From: Microlunatus phosphovorus NM-1
GTDB lineage: Bacteria; Actinomycetota; Actinomycetes; Propionibacteriales; Propionibacteriaceae
DNA length: 64,000 nt
Reading direction: 5' to 3'
Assembly (NCBI RefSeq): GCF_000270245.1
Contig: NC_015635.1
Coordinates: forward strand, 1,116,001-1,180,000
The translations under genes and the position numbers were made by a program. Positions 20,733 to 31,677 of the stretch are shown here, one piece after another. How positions within the stretch are numbered: the stretch's first letter is position 1; every line of letters starts with the position of its first letter. The notes beneath the pieces are model-generated. The model was not told the origin of the DNA, did no database searches, and saw only the letters and a list, made by a program, of their open reading frames with translations.

Positions 20733-21164
20733 ATGCTCACCGCAATCCATACCTTGGTGTATTCCGACGATGCGGCCGCGACCCGGGCATTCTTCAAAGA
20801 TGTGCTGCGCTGGCCCTACATCTCGGAGGGAGAGCGTGGTGATGCCGGAGTCGGCGGCACCGGCACCGGCGGCGCTGACCCGGCCGAGTGGCTGATCTTC
20901 GGCACCGGACCCAGCGAGCTGGGTGTCCATCCCACCGCCGGCGAGCACGAGGGGAGACCTTGGCGCTCACCCAAGCATCACTCCGTCGCGCTCATGTGTG
21001 ACGATCTCGATGCCACCATGGCCGAGCTCGCCGGGCGGGGCGCGCAGTTTGCCGGAGAGCCGCAGAACATGGGTTTTGGACGGGGCGTGCTGGTTCAGGT
21101 GCCCGGAGCCGATGACATGCTGCTGTATGAGCCGCGGCACGCGGTGGCCTATCACCTGCGTTGA
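20733..21164 (+). CDS. VOC family (glyoxalase/bleomycin-resistance) protein
   Basis: A 143-residue protein with two paired betaalphabetabetabeta units: TAIHTLVYSDDAAATRAFFKDVLRWPY and later SVALMCDDLDATMAELAGRGAQF, ending in VPGADDMLLYEPRH. Family members are metal-dependent lyases or binding proteins. The ATG at 20733 is chosen because the first beta-strand starts three residues later. The 14 bases ATCACCTGCGTTGA are repeated in tandem at the stop codon. Confidence 0.82.
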   Translation: MLTAIHTLVYSDDAAATRAFFKDVLRWPYISEGERGDAGVGGTGTGGADPAEWLIFGTGPSELGVHPTAGEHEGRPWRSPKHHSVALMCDDLDATMAELAGRGAQFAGEPQNMGFGRGVLVQVPGADDMLLYEPRHAVAYHLR

Positions 21165-21178
21165 TCACCTGCGTTGAG

Positions 21179-21310
21179 TCAGCTCGGCCGTCGGAAGGCG
21201 GCGTCGCAGTCGGGACTGTCGCTGTTGCCAAGGACAGCGCGTACCGGAGCAGACGCCGACGACTCATCCAGCATGAGTACGCGCACGCAGGTCAGCCTGT
21301 CACGCCGTCG
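21179..21310 (-). pseudogene. Shrunken fragment of a metallophosphoesterase gene
   Basis: On the minus strand the sequence reads LTCVRVLMLDESSASAPVRA followed by VLGNSDSPDCDAA. This matches two separated parts of the intact protein at 13711-14202: SRVRVL at its start and VLDELSAFAPVRVVLGNNDG around the third metal motif. The part between them, with the D-x-H and GD motifs, is deleted, and everything after GNSD is lost. The DNA match is also visible, for example GCGTACTCATGCTGGATGAG. Confidence 0.7.
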
Positions 21311-21344
21311 AAGCGGCGGATCTGCGGTCAGGCAGGATGACTCC

Positions 21345-23441
21345 ATGAGCCCCGTGAGCCCGATGAACTTTGCCTCCTTGTATGCGCATGGGTTCGCCCG
21401 GGTGGCGGCCTGCACCACCGATGTCTATGTTGCCGATCCGGCCCGCAACGCCGCGAGCGTGATCGAGGTCGCCCGTCGAGCGTCGGGCGAAGGGGTGGCG
21501 GTCGCGGTGATGCCCGAGCTCACCCTGACCGGCTACGCGGTGGAGGATCTGCTCGGTCAGGATGCCCTGCTGGATGCGGTGCTCGTCGGGCTCGCCGACA
21601 TCGTGACGGCTTCCGCCGACCTGCTGCCGGTGATCATCGTCGGCGCGCCCCTGCGACACAACGCCCGGCTGTTCAACACAGCGGTGGTGATTCATCGCGG
21701 ACGCGTCCTCGGCGTCGTGCCGAAGATCCATCTGCCGACCTACCGTGAGTTCTACGAGCGTCGGCAGTTCGCCTCCGGGGACGGGATCGTCGGGCTGGAG
21801 ATCACCATCGCCGGCCAACGTGCCCCGTTCGGCACCGACCTGCTGTTCGAGGCGAGTGATGTCCGGGGGCTGCGGATCGGAGTGGAGATCTGCGAGGACA
21901 TGTTCGTGCCGGTGCCGCCGTCGAGCCGGCTGGCTCTGGCCGGCGCCACGGTGATCGCGAACCTGTCGGGCAGTCCGATCACGATCGGCCGGTCCAACAC
22001 CCGCAGCCTGCTCTGTCGGGCACAGTCGCTGCGCTGTCTGGCCGCCTACCTGTACGCGGCAGCCGGCCAGGGTGAGTCGACCACCGATCTGTCCTGGGAC
22101 GGGCAGACCAGCATCTTCGAGAACGGGGCTGAGCTCGCCCAGGGCGCCAGGTTCGAGGAGGATCCGCAGCTCACCACCGCCGACATCGACCTCGATCTGT
22201 TGCGCCAGGAGCGCGCCCGGCAGGGAACCTTCGAGGACAATCGCCGTGGGGCGCTCGGTGGCGCGTCGTTCCGGACGGTGGAGTTCACCTTGGCGCCGCC
22301 GATGAGTGACCTCGGGCTGCGCCGCCGGGTCGAGCGGTTCCCGTTCGTGCCGGCCGATCCGGAGCGGCTCGCCCAGGACTGCTACGAGGCGTACAACATC
22401 CAGGTCGACGGCCTGGCCCAGCGGCTTCGGGCGATCCACACCGAGAAGGTGGTGATCGGCGTCTCGGGCGGCCTGGACTCGACCCACGCGCTGATCGTGG
22501 CCGCCCGGGCGATGGACCTGCTCGGGCTGCCGCGTACCAACATCCTCGGCTACACCATGCCTGGGTTCGCCACCGGCGATGTGACCAAGTCCAATGCCTG
22601 GCGGCTGATGACCTCGCTCGGCATCACCGTGCACGAGCTCGACATCCGACCGACCGCGACGCAGATGCTGGCCGATCTCGACCATCCGTTCGGTCGCGGG
22701 GAGGAGGTCTACGACATCACCTTCGAGAATGTCCAGGCGGGGTTGCGGACCGACTACCTGTTCCGGCTGGCCAACCACCACGGCGGGATAGTGCTCGGCA
22801 CCGGTGACCTCTCCGAGCTGGCGCTGGGCTGGTGCACGTACGGGGTTGGCGACCAGATGTCGCACTACAACGTCAACGGAGGCGTGCCCAAGACGCTGAT
22901 CCAGCACCTGATCCGGTGGGTCAGCGGGCTGGTGCCGTTCGCCGGCGAGACCGCTGACGTGCTGCTGGCGATCCTGGACACCGAGATCTCCCCGGAGCTG
23001 ATTCCGGTCAAGCCCGGCGAGGTGCCGCAGAGCACGGAGAAGTCGATCGGACCGTACGAGTTGCAGGACTTCAACCTCTTCTACACGCTGCGGTTCGGCT
23101 TCGCTCCCTCCAAGATCGCCTTCCTGGCCCAGCACGCCTGGCGGGACGTCGACGCCGGCAGCTGGCCACCGGCGTTCCCGCGGGAACGCCGGCGAGCGTA
23201 CGACCTGCCGGTGATCCGGGAGTGGCTGATCGTGTTCGTCAAACGCTTCTTCGGCTTCGCCCAGTTCAAGCGGTCCGCGATGCCGAACGGCCCCAAGGTG
23301 TCGCATGGCGGTTCGCTCAGCCCGCGTGGCGACTGGCGGGCACCATCGGACGGGAACGCGGCGGTCTGGCTGGCCGACATCGAGCGCAACGTGCCGACCG
23401 GGGTCGATACGGTAGCGGCAGCACAGAGGTCGTCGACATGA
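21345..23441 (+). CDS. nadE: Glutamine-dependent NAD+ synthetase
   Basis: A 698-residue two-domain enzyme making NAD+ from deamido-NAD+ and ATP with glutamine. The N-terminal nitrilase-type glutaminase has Glu58 (MPELTLTGY), a Lys in [15 protein letters not shown] and nucleophile Cys183 (VEICEDMF). The synthetase domain has the PP-loop VSGGLDS at 373-379, and later [13 protein letters not shown] and [13 protein letters not shown]. The end [22 protein letters not shown] matches mycobacterial NadE closely. ATG 21345 has AGGA upstream; ATG 21363 ([11 protein letters not shown]) is an alternative start. Confidence 0.96.
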   Translation: MSPVSPMNFASLYAHGFARVAACTTDVYVADPARNAASVIEVARRASGEGVAVAVMPELTLTGYAVEDLLGQDALLDAVLVGLADIVTASADLLPVIIVGAPLRHNARLFNTAVVIHRGRVLGVVPKIHLPTYREFYERRQFASGDGIVGLEITIAGQRAPFGTDLLFEASDVRGLRIGVEICEDMFVPVPPSSRLALAGATVIANLSGSPITIGRSNTRSLLCRAQSLRCLAAYLYAAAGQGESTTDLSWDGQTSIFENGAELAQGARFEEDPQLTTADIDLDLLRQERARQGTFEDNRRGALGGASFRTVEFTLAPPMSDLGLRRRVERFPFVPADPERLAQDCYEAYNIQVDGLAQRLRAIHTEKVVIGVSGGLDSTHALIVAARAMDLLGLPRTNILGYTMPGFATGDVTKSNAWRLMTSLGITVHELDIRPTATQMLADLDHPFGRGEEVYDITFENVQAGLRTDYLFRLANHHGGIVLGTGDLSELALGWCTYGVGDQMSHYNVNGGVPKTLIQHLIRWVSGLVPFAGETADVLLAILDTEISPELIPVKPGEVPQSTEKSIGPYELQDFNLFYTLRFGFAPSKIAFLAQHAWRDVDAGSWPPAFPRERRRAYDLPVIREWLIVFVKRFFGFAQFKRSAMPNGPKVSHGGSLSPRGDWRAPSDGNAAVWLADIERNVPTGVDTVAAAQRSST

Positions 23442-23474
23442 CATCACCCATCTGAAAGGCAGGTCGCTGAGCGC

Positions 23475-24449
23475 ATGAGAGTTGTGATCACCGGTGGAGC
23501 GGGATTCCTGGGTTATCGACTGGCCGAGGCCCTGCAGCAGAAGGGCAGCTTGGTTGTCGCCGACGGGGAGTCGGAGCCGATCGAGGAGATCGTGCTGTTC
23601 GATCAGCCCGGTGGGGTGGCACGGCTGACCGATCTCCCGGCTACCTGGCGTGCGGTCGGCGGAGACGTCGCCGGCGCGGACTTCGGCGCGCTGCTGGGTG
23701 ACGGACCAGTCGGTGTCTTCCATCTCGCCTCGATCGTCAGTGGCGAGGGCGAGCGCGACTTCGACCTCGCGATGCGCGTCAACCTGGACGGCGCACGGCA
23801 GTTGCTCGAGGCCTGCCGCGCTCACCCGCACCCGGTGCGGCTCACCACCACGAGTTCACTCGCGGTCTTCGGTCCGGCCAGCGGGGACACCGTCGACGAC
23901 GACTCGCTCGTCCAGCCGGCCACCACGTACGGGATGACGAAGGCGGTGCTCGAACTGCTGATCAACGACTACGGCCGCAAGGGCTTCGTCGACGGCCGCG
24001 CCGCCCGGCTACCTACGGTGATCATCCGACCTGGCGTCCCGAACGCAGCGGCCTCGTCGGCCGCCAGCGGAGTCTTCCGCGAACCGTTGAAGGGCGTGGA
24101 CTGCCAACTGCCCTTCCCGCTCGAGACCGTGATGGCGGTGGCCAGTGTGGAGTCGATCATCGACAACCTGATCCTGCTGCACGAGGCACCCGCCGAGGTG
24201 CTCGAGGGACGCCGCACAGTGACCCTGCCCAGCATTTCGGTCACCTTCGCCGAGATGGTGGAGACCTTGCAGCAGGCGGTGCCGGCCGACCAACTCGGCG
24301 CAGTGACGGTTCAGCCGGATCCGGCGGTGCAGGCGATCGTTTCGAGCTGGCCGACCCACGTCGAGGGCACCCGCGGAGTCGGGTTCGGGCTCCGACCGAC
24401 CGACGATCTCGCGACCACTTTGGCGGCGTACCGCGCCCGCTACTGCTGA
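23475..24449 (+). CDS. denD: NAD-dependent epimerase/dehydratase family protein, D-erythronate dehydrogenase-like
   Basis: A 324-residue extended short-chain dehydrogenase. It has VVITGGAGFLGYRL (TGxxGxxG, NAD binding), TTTSSLAVFG and the YGMTK catalytic Tyr-Lys pair (near 155). The stretch VIIRPGVPNAAASSAASGVF with FREPLKG is characteristic of DenD, which oxidises D-erythronate to 2-oxo-tetronate. It starts 33 bp after nadE and may be cotranscribed with it. No kinase or decarboxylase of a tetronate pathway is adjacent, so the role is less certain than the family. Confidence 0.75.
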   Translation: MRVVITGGAGFLGYRLAEALQQKGSLVVADGESEPIEEIVLFDQPGGVARLTDLPATWRAVGGDVAGADFGALLGDGPVGVFHLASIVSGEGERDFDLAMRVNLDGARQLLEACRAHPHPVRLTTTSSLAVFGPASGDTVDDDSLVQPATTYGMTKAVLELLINDYGRKGFVDGRAARLPTVIIRPGVPNAAASSAASGVFREPLKGVDCQLPFPLETVMAVASVESIIDNLILLHEAPAEVLEGRRTVTLPSISVTFAEMVETLQQAVPADQLGAVTVQPDPAVQAIVSSWPTHVEGTRGVGFGLRPTDDLATTLAAYRARYC

Positions 24450-24465
24450 CAGGACGACTGGATTG

Positions 24466-24969
24466 TCAGCTGGCGAAGGTGGCCGGCATCCGGGCGGCAT
24501 CGCTGGGCAGCGGTGGGTACCGGATGTCGTCCACCTGAGGTAGCCAGTTGACCGATTCCGGGACGATGACCACGGTCGTGGTCGGGGCCTCTGCCGGGTC
24601 GGAGTCCACCGCCGGATCGGCCAGTTCACCCGACGGGTCGGAGACCACGATGGCGACGCCGGCGACCCGGACCACGCGTCCCCAGTCGGCTGTGCTGGCG
24701 TCGACATCCAAGGCGACGTCAGCACCGTCGAGGAACTGGCTGGCGTCGCTGTACGCCGGCAGTCGGATCAGGATTCGATGCCCCCAGATCGCGTACCGGA
24801 CGGCCAAGGCGACCACACCCCGGGCGCGGGCGTAGCGGAGCAACCCGACGTGTCGCCGGCTCACCACGCTCCACGGTGTCGGGCCGGCGGGGACCTGACG
24901 ATGCCGCTGGTGGGCAGGCCGGTGCAGGGGAGCAAGATGGGTGGAGAGGGGGATCTGATGCGCTGTCAT
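24466..24969 (-). CDS. Hypothetical protein, possibly FMN-binding split-barrel type
   Basis: A 167-residue protein. The part SRRHVGLLRYARARGVVALAVRYAIWGHRILIRLP and SDASQFLDGADVALDVDA resembles the strand order of pyridoxamine-phosphate-oxidase-like proteins, which reads as G-x-L with V-x-P-V-N-Y in canonical members; here the Pro and Asn are missing. The C-terminal 40 residues are Pro-rich. It may bind flavin or F420, or be a degenerate member. It is downstream of ppdK on the same strand. Confidence 0.5.
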   Translation of the reverse strand: MTAHQIPLSTHLAPLHRPAHQRHRQVPAGPTPWSVVSRRHVGLLRYARARGVVALAVRYAIWGHRILIRLPAYSDASQFLDGADVALDVDASTADWGRVVRVAGVAIVVSDPSGELADPAVDSDPAEAPTTTVVIVPESVNWLPQVDDIRYPPLPSDAARMPATFAS

Positions 24970-25095
24970 CGCAGATCATCTGCCCGTCGAGGAGTCGGTT
25001 GCAGGATCCCCCTCAGTCTTCCACCAATCACCCGGTCCGCGAAGGGCCGAAGACCCCTCAATTTGGTAGATCTCTCAACCAGTCTTGTAGATCCT

Positions 25096-27831
<2,736 letters not shown>

Positions 27832-27887
27832 GCGGTCTCTCCTCGTTCCTTGGTCTGCGGTTCCTTGGTTCGCTCAGCTGTTGACGA

Positions 27888-28877
27888 TCAGCTGTCGACG
27901 ACCTCGACCAGATCCTCGATCGGACGCCGGTTGGTCGGGACGTTCGGGGCGGCCTGGCCGATCCGGAGCAGCAAGTGCGGATAGAACGGCAGACCGAGTT
28001 CGGCGCGGAGCTGCTTGCGGGTGCGCTTCACCTCGATCACCTGGGTGATCAGGCCGGCCACGTAGTCGAGCCGGGTCGCCTCCAGCCAGAGCCGCTGCAA
28101 GGCCTCCCCGGCGCGCAGCCAGGCGTACGGGCCGTCCTCGACGGTGCCCAGGATCATCAGGCACTGCTCGGCGTCGGAATCGCGTACCGGAGACATCTGG
28201 CCGGACACCTTGACACCGAAGTCCCGGATCGGCACGTCATTGGGTTCCCGCGACTCCATCGGGAAGGAGCGGGAGGTCACGCCGTCGCGACGGGTGGCGA
28301 TGCTGGTGGTCCACTCGCGCAACTCGGCGAGGTAGGCCGGGTTGTCGTTCTCTGCCGCATCGGCCTCCTGCAAGAGCCGGGCAGCGGTGTTCCGGGCTTC
28401 CCTGGTCTCCAGCGCGACCAGGGTCGCATTCTCCTGGGCGGCGGCATTGGACAGCTCCCACTGGATCTCCTCGGGCACCTCGCGCTCGAAGAACTCACGC
28501 CGGTTGGTGTGGCGCCGTGCGATCGCCGGCTCCAGCCGGACCAGGGGTGTCCACGGGGCCCGATGATCGGCGACCGTCAGCCGAGCCAGCAGGTCGGGAT
28601 CGTTCGGGTCGGGGAACCGTTCCACCACGAAGCTCTTGCGCTCGGCGGCGAGAGCCACCCTGGCGTTGAACAGTGCGCAGCCGCAGCTGATCAGCAGCTG
28701 GCGGGAGGTCGGGTCCAAGACGTGCAGCCGTCGCTCCCGGTTGGCCCGGAGCTCGAAGGTGGTGGGAGTGATCCGGAATCGCCAAGGCTGGGTGTTGTGC
28801 ACCGACGGTGCGAGACTCGCCTGCGCCGCAACGCGATGCAGCAGTGCGGTCTGCTCTCTGGCGGCGGTCGTGGTCAT
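27888..28877 (-). CDS. Acg-family nitroreductase-like FMN protein
   Basis: A 329-residue protein of the Acg type, with two nitroreductase-fold halves in one chain. SLAPSVHNTQPWRFRI is the family hallmark; RRHTNRREFFEREVPEE and LEATRLDYVAGLITQVIEV with PHLLLRIGQ follow. In mycobacteria related proteins are induced by hypoxia (DosR regulon) and bind FMN without clear enzyme activity. ATG 28877 has GAGGAG seven bases upstream. The gene is downstream of nothing obvious and 56 bp upstream of ppdK, on the same strand. Confidence 0.85.
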   Translation of the reverse strand: MTTTAAREQTALLHRVAAQASLAPSVHNTQPWRFRITPTTFELRANRERRLHVLDPTSRQLLISCGCALFNARVALAAERKSFVVERFPDPNDPDLLARLTVADHRAPWTPLVRLEPAIARRHTNRREFFEREVPEEIQWELSNAAAQENATLVALETREARNTAARLLQEADAAENDNPAYLAELREWTTSIATRRDGVTSRSFPMESREPNDVPIRDFGVKVSGQMSPVRDSDAEQCLMILGTVEDGPYAWLRAGEALQRLWLEATRLDYVAGLITQVIEVKRTRKQLRAELGLPFYPHLLLRIGQAAPNVPTNRRPIEDLVEVVDS

Positions 28878-29061
28878 GATGGGACTCCTCGTTCGGATCG
28901 ACGTTCGCCTCAACGAGCTGCCGACTCCTACCCCAGCGGCCCGAGAGGCCCACATCGCCAGTGTCTGCCGGGCCGGCTGCGGTCAGCAGAGTCGGAAGTC
29001 CCACCGGGAGGCGCCAGTGGTCTGTGTTGGTCGTCACTCGCTGTTCGCTGCGCTCCACAGA

Positions 29062-29125
29062 CTCCGTCTTCCTTCCTCGCTCGCAAACGAAAAGCGTGTT
29101 TGCTCCCTCGTCTGTCCAGACGGAG
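29062..29125. repeat. Nested hairpin with loop GAAAAGCGT (copy 1)
   Basis: Outer stem CTCCGTCT (29062-29069) with AGACGGAG (29118-29125); inner stem GCAAAC (29083-29088) with GTTTGC (29098-29103) around the loop GAAAAGCGT. The core AAACGAAAAGCGTGTTT is identical at 52639-52654. Confidence 0.6.
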
Positions 29126-29129
29126 CCGT

Positions 29130-29157
29130 CGCTCCGCTCACGGCCGCTCGCGACGGG
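29130..29157 (-). repeat. 28-bp dispersed repeat, copy 1
   Basis: On the minus strand: CCCGTCGCGAGCGG followed by CCGTGAGCGGAGCG. The plus-strand copy at 44324-44351 differs at two positions. Confidence 0.6.
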
Positions 29158-29190
29158 TATCAGTCGGGGCGGCCTGGGTCTCATCCACCC

Positions 29191-29793
29191 ATGACGAACT
29201 TCCATGTATGTGAGGCCGGGCCAGCTGACCTGGTGGCGGCCGAGTTGTGTCTCGATGAGTTGTCGAAGGACTTCGAAGGGAGCCTGTCGGACCCGGAGTC
29301 CGAGCGGGTGATCTGCAAGCAGCTCGACTGTGCGACCTTGGTGGTCGAACAACAGCTCCGAGCCAAAGTGTGGAGCCATGACTGTGACTCCGAGCTGGGC
29401 AAGCTCTTCGACGGCGAACTCCTCGTCCGCGAGCTGACCACCGTCTTCGCTCATGGCTCCGGAAAGCGCCGAGGGTTCCACTCCGGGACGTTTCGCTGGC
29501 GGACCTCCGCCGGCATCGTCCAGGGCCACCTGCGGGGGATGACGAACGAAGGTACGCACCGCAAGCCCGCGTTCGACGGCTGTCAGAAGTGCGGTGATGA
29601 CAACGTGATGGAGGGCCGCTTGTGTGGTCGCCTGGTCCGGCCGACCGATGAGAAGCTCGCGGGTATCCAGGTCACGGCTGCGTACCGGATTCGGTACGAC
29701 TCGTCGGAAGGTGGCGGAGTCGGTGGCGTGGCAGGAACCATCGAGGGCTTGCTGATTCGCACCTGCGGCTGCGAGAAGGACTGCGGCTGCTAG
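29191..29793 (+). CDS. Cys-rich hypothetical protein
   Basis: A 200-residue protein I do not recognise. Its Cys residues fall in pairs: FDGCQKCGDDNVMEGRLCG near 150 and the terminal RTCGCEKDCGC. Such spacing suggests a bound zinc ion or iron-sulfur cluster. The middle part (FHSGTFRWRTSAGIVQGHLRG) looks like a beta-rich core. ATG 29191 is the best start, but its ribosome-binding site is weak. It stands between two repeat elements and has no obvious operon partner. Confidence 0.55.
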   Translation: MTNFHVCEAGPADLVAAELCLDELSKDFEGSLSDPESERVICKQLDCATLVVEQQLRAKVWSHDCDSELGKLFDGELLVRELTTVFAHGSGKRRGFHSGTFRWRTSAGIVQGHLRGMTNEGTHRKPAFDGCQKCGDDNVMEGRLCGRLVRPTDEKLAGIQVTAAYRIRYDSSEGGGVGGVAGTIEGLLIRTCGCEKDCGC

Positions 29794-29822
29794 GAGCAGC
29801 GGCCGTGCTGGTCGCCCCAGCC

Positions 29823-29890
29823 GATCTGCTCGATCTTGTCGGTCTCGCTCTATCTGTAGCCAGTGCAGATCCAACAATCCCGAGCAGATC
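29823..29890 (+). repeat. 68-bp palindromic element, copy 1 (degenerate right arm)
   Basis: The left arm GATCTGCTCGATCTTGTCGG (29823-29842) is intact. The right arm (29871-29890) has 16 of 20 expected bases: CCAACAATCC then CGAGCAGATC. It sits after the Cys-rich gene and ahead of the TolB-like gene. Confidence 0.75.
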
Positions 29891-29937
29891 CGGTCAGGGC
29901 ACCCAATCGCCACAAAGCCGAACGTAGGGTTGTGCGA

Positions 29938-30819
29938 GTGGCGTACCGCACGTTGGGATCCGGTCAGCGTTGTCAGGTGTGGGTCGGGGGGCCGGACCTG
30001 GTGGAGCCGGAGTTGATCTTCGAGACCGACGAGTTGCTGATCGAGGCGCCGAACTGGTCGTTGGCCGGCGACGTGCTGTACGTCAACGGGAACGGGCGGC
30101 TGTGGCGGCTGCCCGTGGACGGTTCCGCGGGACTGGAAGAGATCCCGCACCAGGGCCTGCCGAGCATCAACAACGATCACGTCCTCGACCCGGACGGCGA
30201 GCAGGTCTATCTATCCGCCGAGGACGGCCACATCTACCGCGCCGCGCTGACTGGAGGACCGGTTGAGCGGGTCACGGTGGACGAGGGCGTATGGCACTTC
30301 CTCCACGGTGTCTCGCCGGACGGCGGCCGGCTGGCGTACGTTCGCCTCAAGGACTTCGCCGAACCCGGGCGGCTGGCGATCATGGCGCCGCATGGACCGA
30401 CAACGGTCGTCGACACCGGGCCCGGCCATCTCGACGGCCCGGAGTGGTCACCGGACGGGCGGTGGATCTATGTCAACACCGAGGCCTTTACCGATCGACC
30501 CGGTCACGCCCAGCTCGCCCGCGTACGCGATGCCAGTCTCGGCGAAGGAACGGAGATCGAACGGCTGGTGGTCAGCGACACGGTCGACTGGTTCCCGCAC
30601 CTGTCACGCGACGGGCACTTCGCCAGCTACATCGTGTTCCCACCGGGCACGTTGGGACATCCGCCGGACTTGGACGTCGAGGTCCGAGTCGTGTCGACAG
30701 CCGACTGGACCGTGCCGCTGCGGCGCTATCCGCTGTTCGGCGGTCAGGGCACGCTCAACGTCAACAGCTGGGCCCCGACCGGCCGGAGGTTCGCCTTTGT
30801 GGCCTACCCGATTCAATAG
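29938..30819 (+). CDS. TolB-like beta-propeller (PD40-repeat) protein
   Basis: A 293-residue cytoplasmic propeller. Repeats with [ST]-x-D-G-x-x-[IV]-Y are visible: LDPDGEQVYLSAEDGHIYRA, VSPDGGRLAYVRLKD, WSPDGRWIYVN, LSRDGHFASYIVF, WAPTGRRFAFVAYP. There is no signal peptide, so unlike TolB it is not exported. The GTG at 29938 is favoured by TAGGG eight bases upstream. It is 46 bp upstream of a Fic gene on the same strand. Confidence 0.8.
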   Translation: MAYRTLGSGQRCQVWVGGPDLVEPELIFETDELLIEAPNWSLAGDVLYVNGNGRLWRLPVDGSAGLEEIPHQGLPSINNDHVLDPDGEQVYLSAEDGHIYRAALTGGPVERVTVDEGVWHFLHGVSPDGGRLAYVRLKDFAEPGRLAIMAPHGPTTVVDTGPGHLDGPEWSPDGRWIYVNTEAFTDRPGHAQLARVRDASLGEGTEIERLVVSDTVDWFPHLSRDGHFASYIVFPPGTLGHPPDLDVEVRVVSTADWTVPLRRYPLFGGQGTLNVNSWAPTGRRFAFVAYPIQ

Positions 30820-30865
30820 CGTCATCACCGACCAAGCAGCGACGGCCGGAGGAGGGGACAGACCT

Positions 30866-31621
30866 GTGATCGCAGACGAGTACGCCATCGATCCCCGTCG
30901 GTACGCCAAGGTGTTGCGCGAGCAGCACTCGAGCAGGATGAAGGGCGGCATCTATCACCTGACCCAGATAGTGATGGCCTACAACTCGAACAAGATCGAG
31001 GGCAGCCAGCTGAGCTCGGAGCAGACCCGGTACATCTACGAGACGCGCACCATCGCGGGGGACGATGTCAATGTCGACGACATCATCGAGACCGTCAATC
31101 ATTTCCAGGCGTTCGACGAGATGCTCGATCAGGTGGACGAGCCGATCACGGCGCAGACGATGAAGAGTTGCCATCGCACCCTCAAGCACGGCACGGCGGA
31201 CGCCCGTCAGGACTGGTTCGCCATCGGCGACTGGAAGCGCCTGGCCAATGCGATCGGAGACGTCCAGACCACCGCGCCCGCGAAGGTCGAACTCAAGATA
31301 ACGCAGCTGCTGAGATCAGTCCCGGAGACGATGTCTTTCGAGGACATCGTCGACTTCCACCACCGCTTCGAGCGCATTCACCCTTTCCAGGACGGCAACG
31401 GCCGGGTGGGCCGGCTGCTCATGTTCCAGCAATGCCTGCGGAACGGCATCATGCCCTTCGTCGTGCTTGACGCGCAGAAGCAGTTCTACTACCGGGGCCT
31501 CAGTGAATATGACGACGAGCCCGGCTTCTTACGCGACACGTTCCGCTCTTTCCAGGACGCCTACTACGACCGGTTTGCCCCGTTCGTCGAGGTGCTGCCC
31601 GCCTCTGGGAAGTACACGTAG
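30866..31621 (+). CDS. Fic family protein, class II (N-terminal inhibitory motif)
   Basis: A 251-residue Fic enzyme, which transfers AMP or a similar group from a nucleotide to a protein hydroxyl. The active-site motif HPFQDGNGR is complete, with catalytic His172. The N-terminal helix has S41-N-K-I-E45-G46, the (S/T)xxxE(G/N) inhibitory motif, whose Glu blocks productive ATP binding; this marks class II self-inhibited Fic proteins. FVVLDAQKQFYYRGL covers the flap and partner region. The GTG at 30866 follows GGAGGGG. It has no antitoxin gene beside it, as expected when the inhibitor is intramolecular. Confidence 0.9.
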   Translation: MIADEYAIDPRRYAKVLREQHSSRMKGGIYHLTQIVMAYNSNKIEGSQLSSEQTRYIYETRTIAGDDVNVDDIIETVNHFQAFDEMLDQVDEPITAQTMKSCHRTLKHGTADARQDWFAIGDWKRLANAIGDVQTTAPAKVELKITQLLRSVPETMSFEDIVDFHHRFERIHPFQDGNGRVGRLLMFQQCLRNGIMPFVVLDAQKQFYYRGLSEYDDEPGFLRDTFRSFQDAYYDRFAPFVEVLPASGKYT

Positions 31622-31677
31622 TCGGCTAGTGGCAGCGGGTCGTCACGTTGGAGGAGCCTTGTGCTGACCCCTCCTAG

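Larger units (their letters stand above)
28878..29190. other. Intergenic region with nested hairpin and dispersed repeat
   Basis: About 310 bp between divergent genes. It holds a nested hairpin (29062-29125) and a 28-bp element (29130-29157) whose reverse complement recurs at 44324-44351 with two mismatches. No credible reading frame is present. Confidence 0.6.

Noticed and set aside
21300-23831. 843-codon open frame on the minus strand
   Set aside because: It is antisense to nadE, which has complete catalytic motifs and a clear match to mycobacterial NadE.
27832-27887. Insertion-type target duplication (repeated GGTTCCTTGGT-like stretch)
   Set aside because: The repeats are short and imperfect, and there is no element between them.
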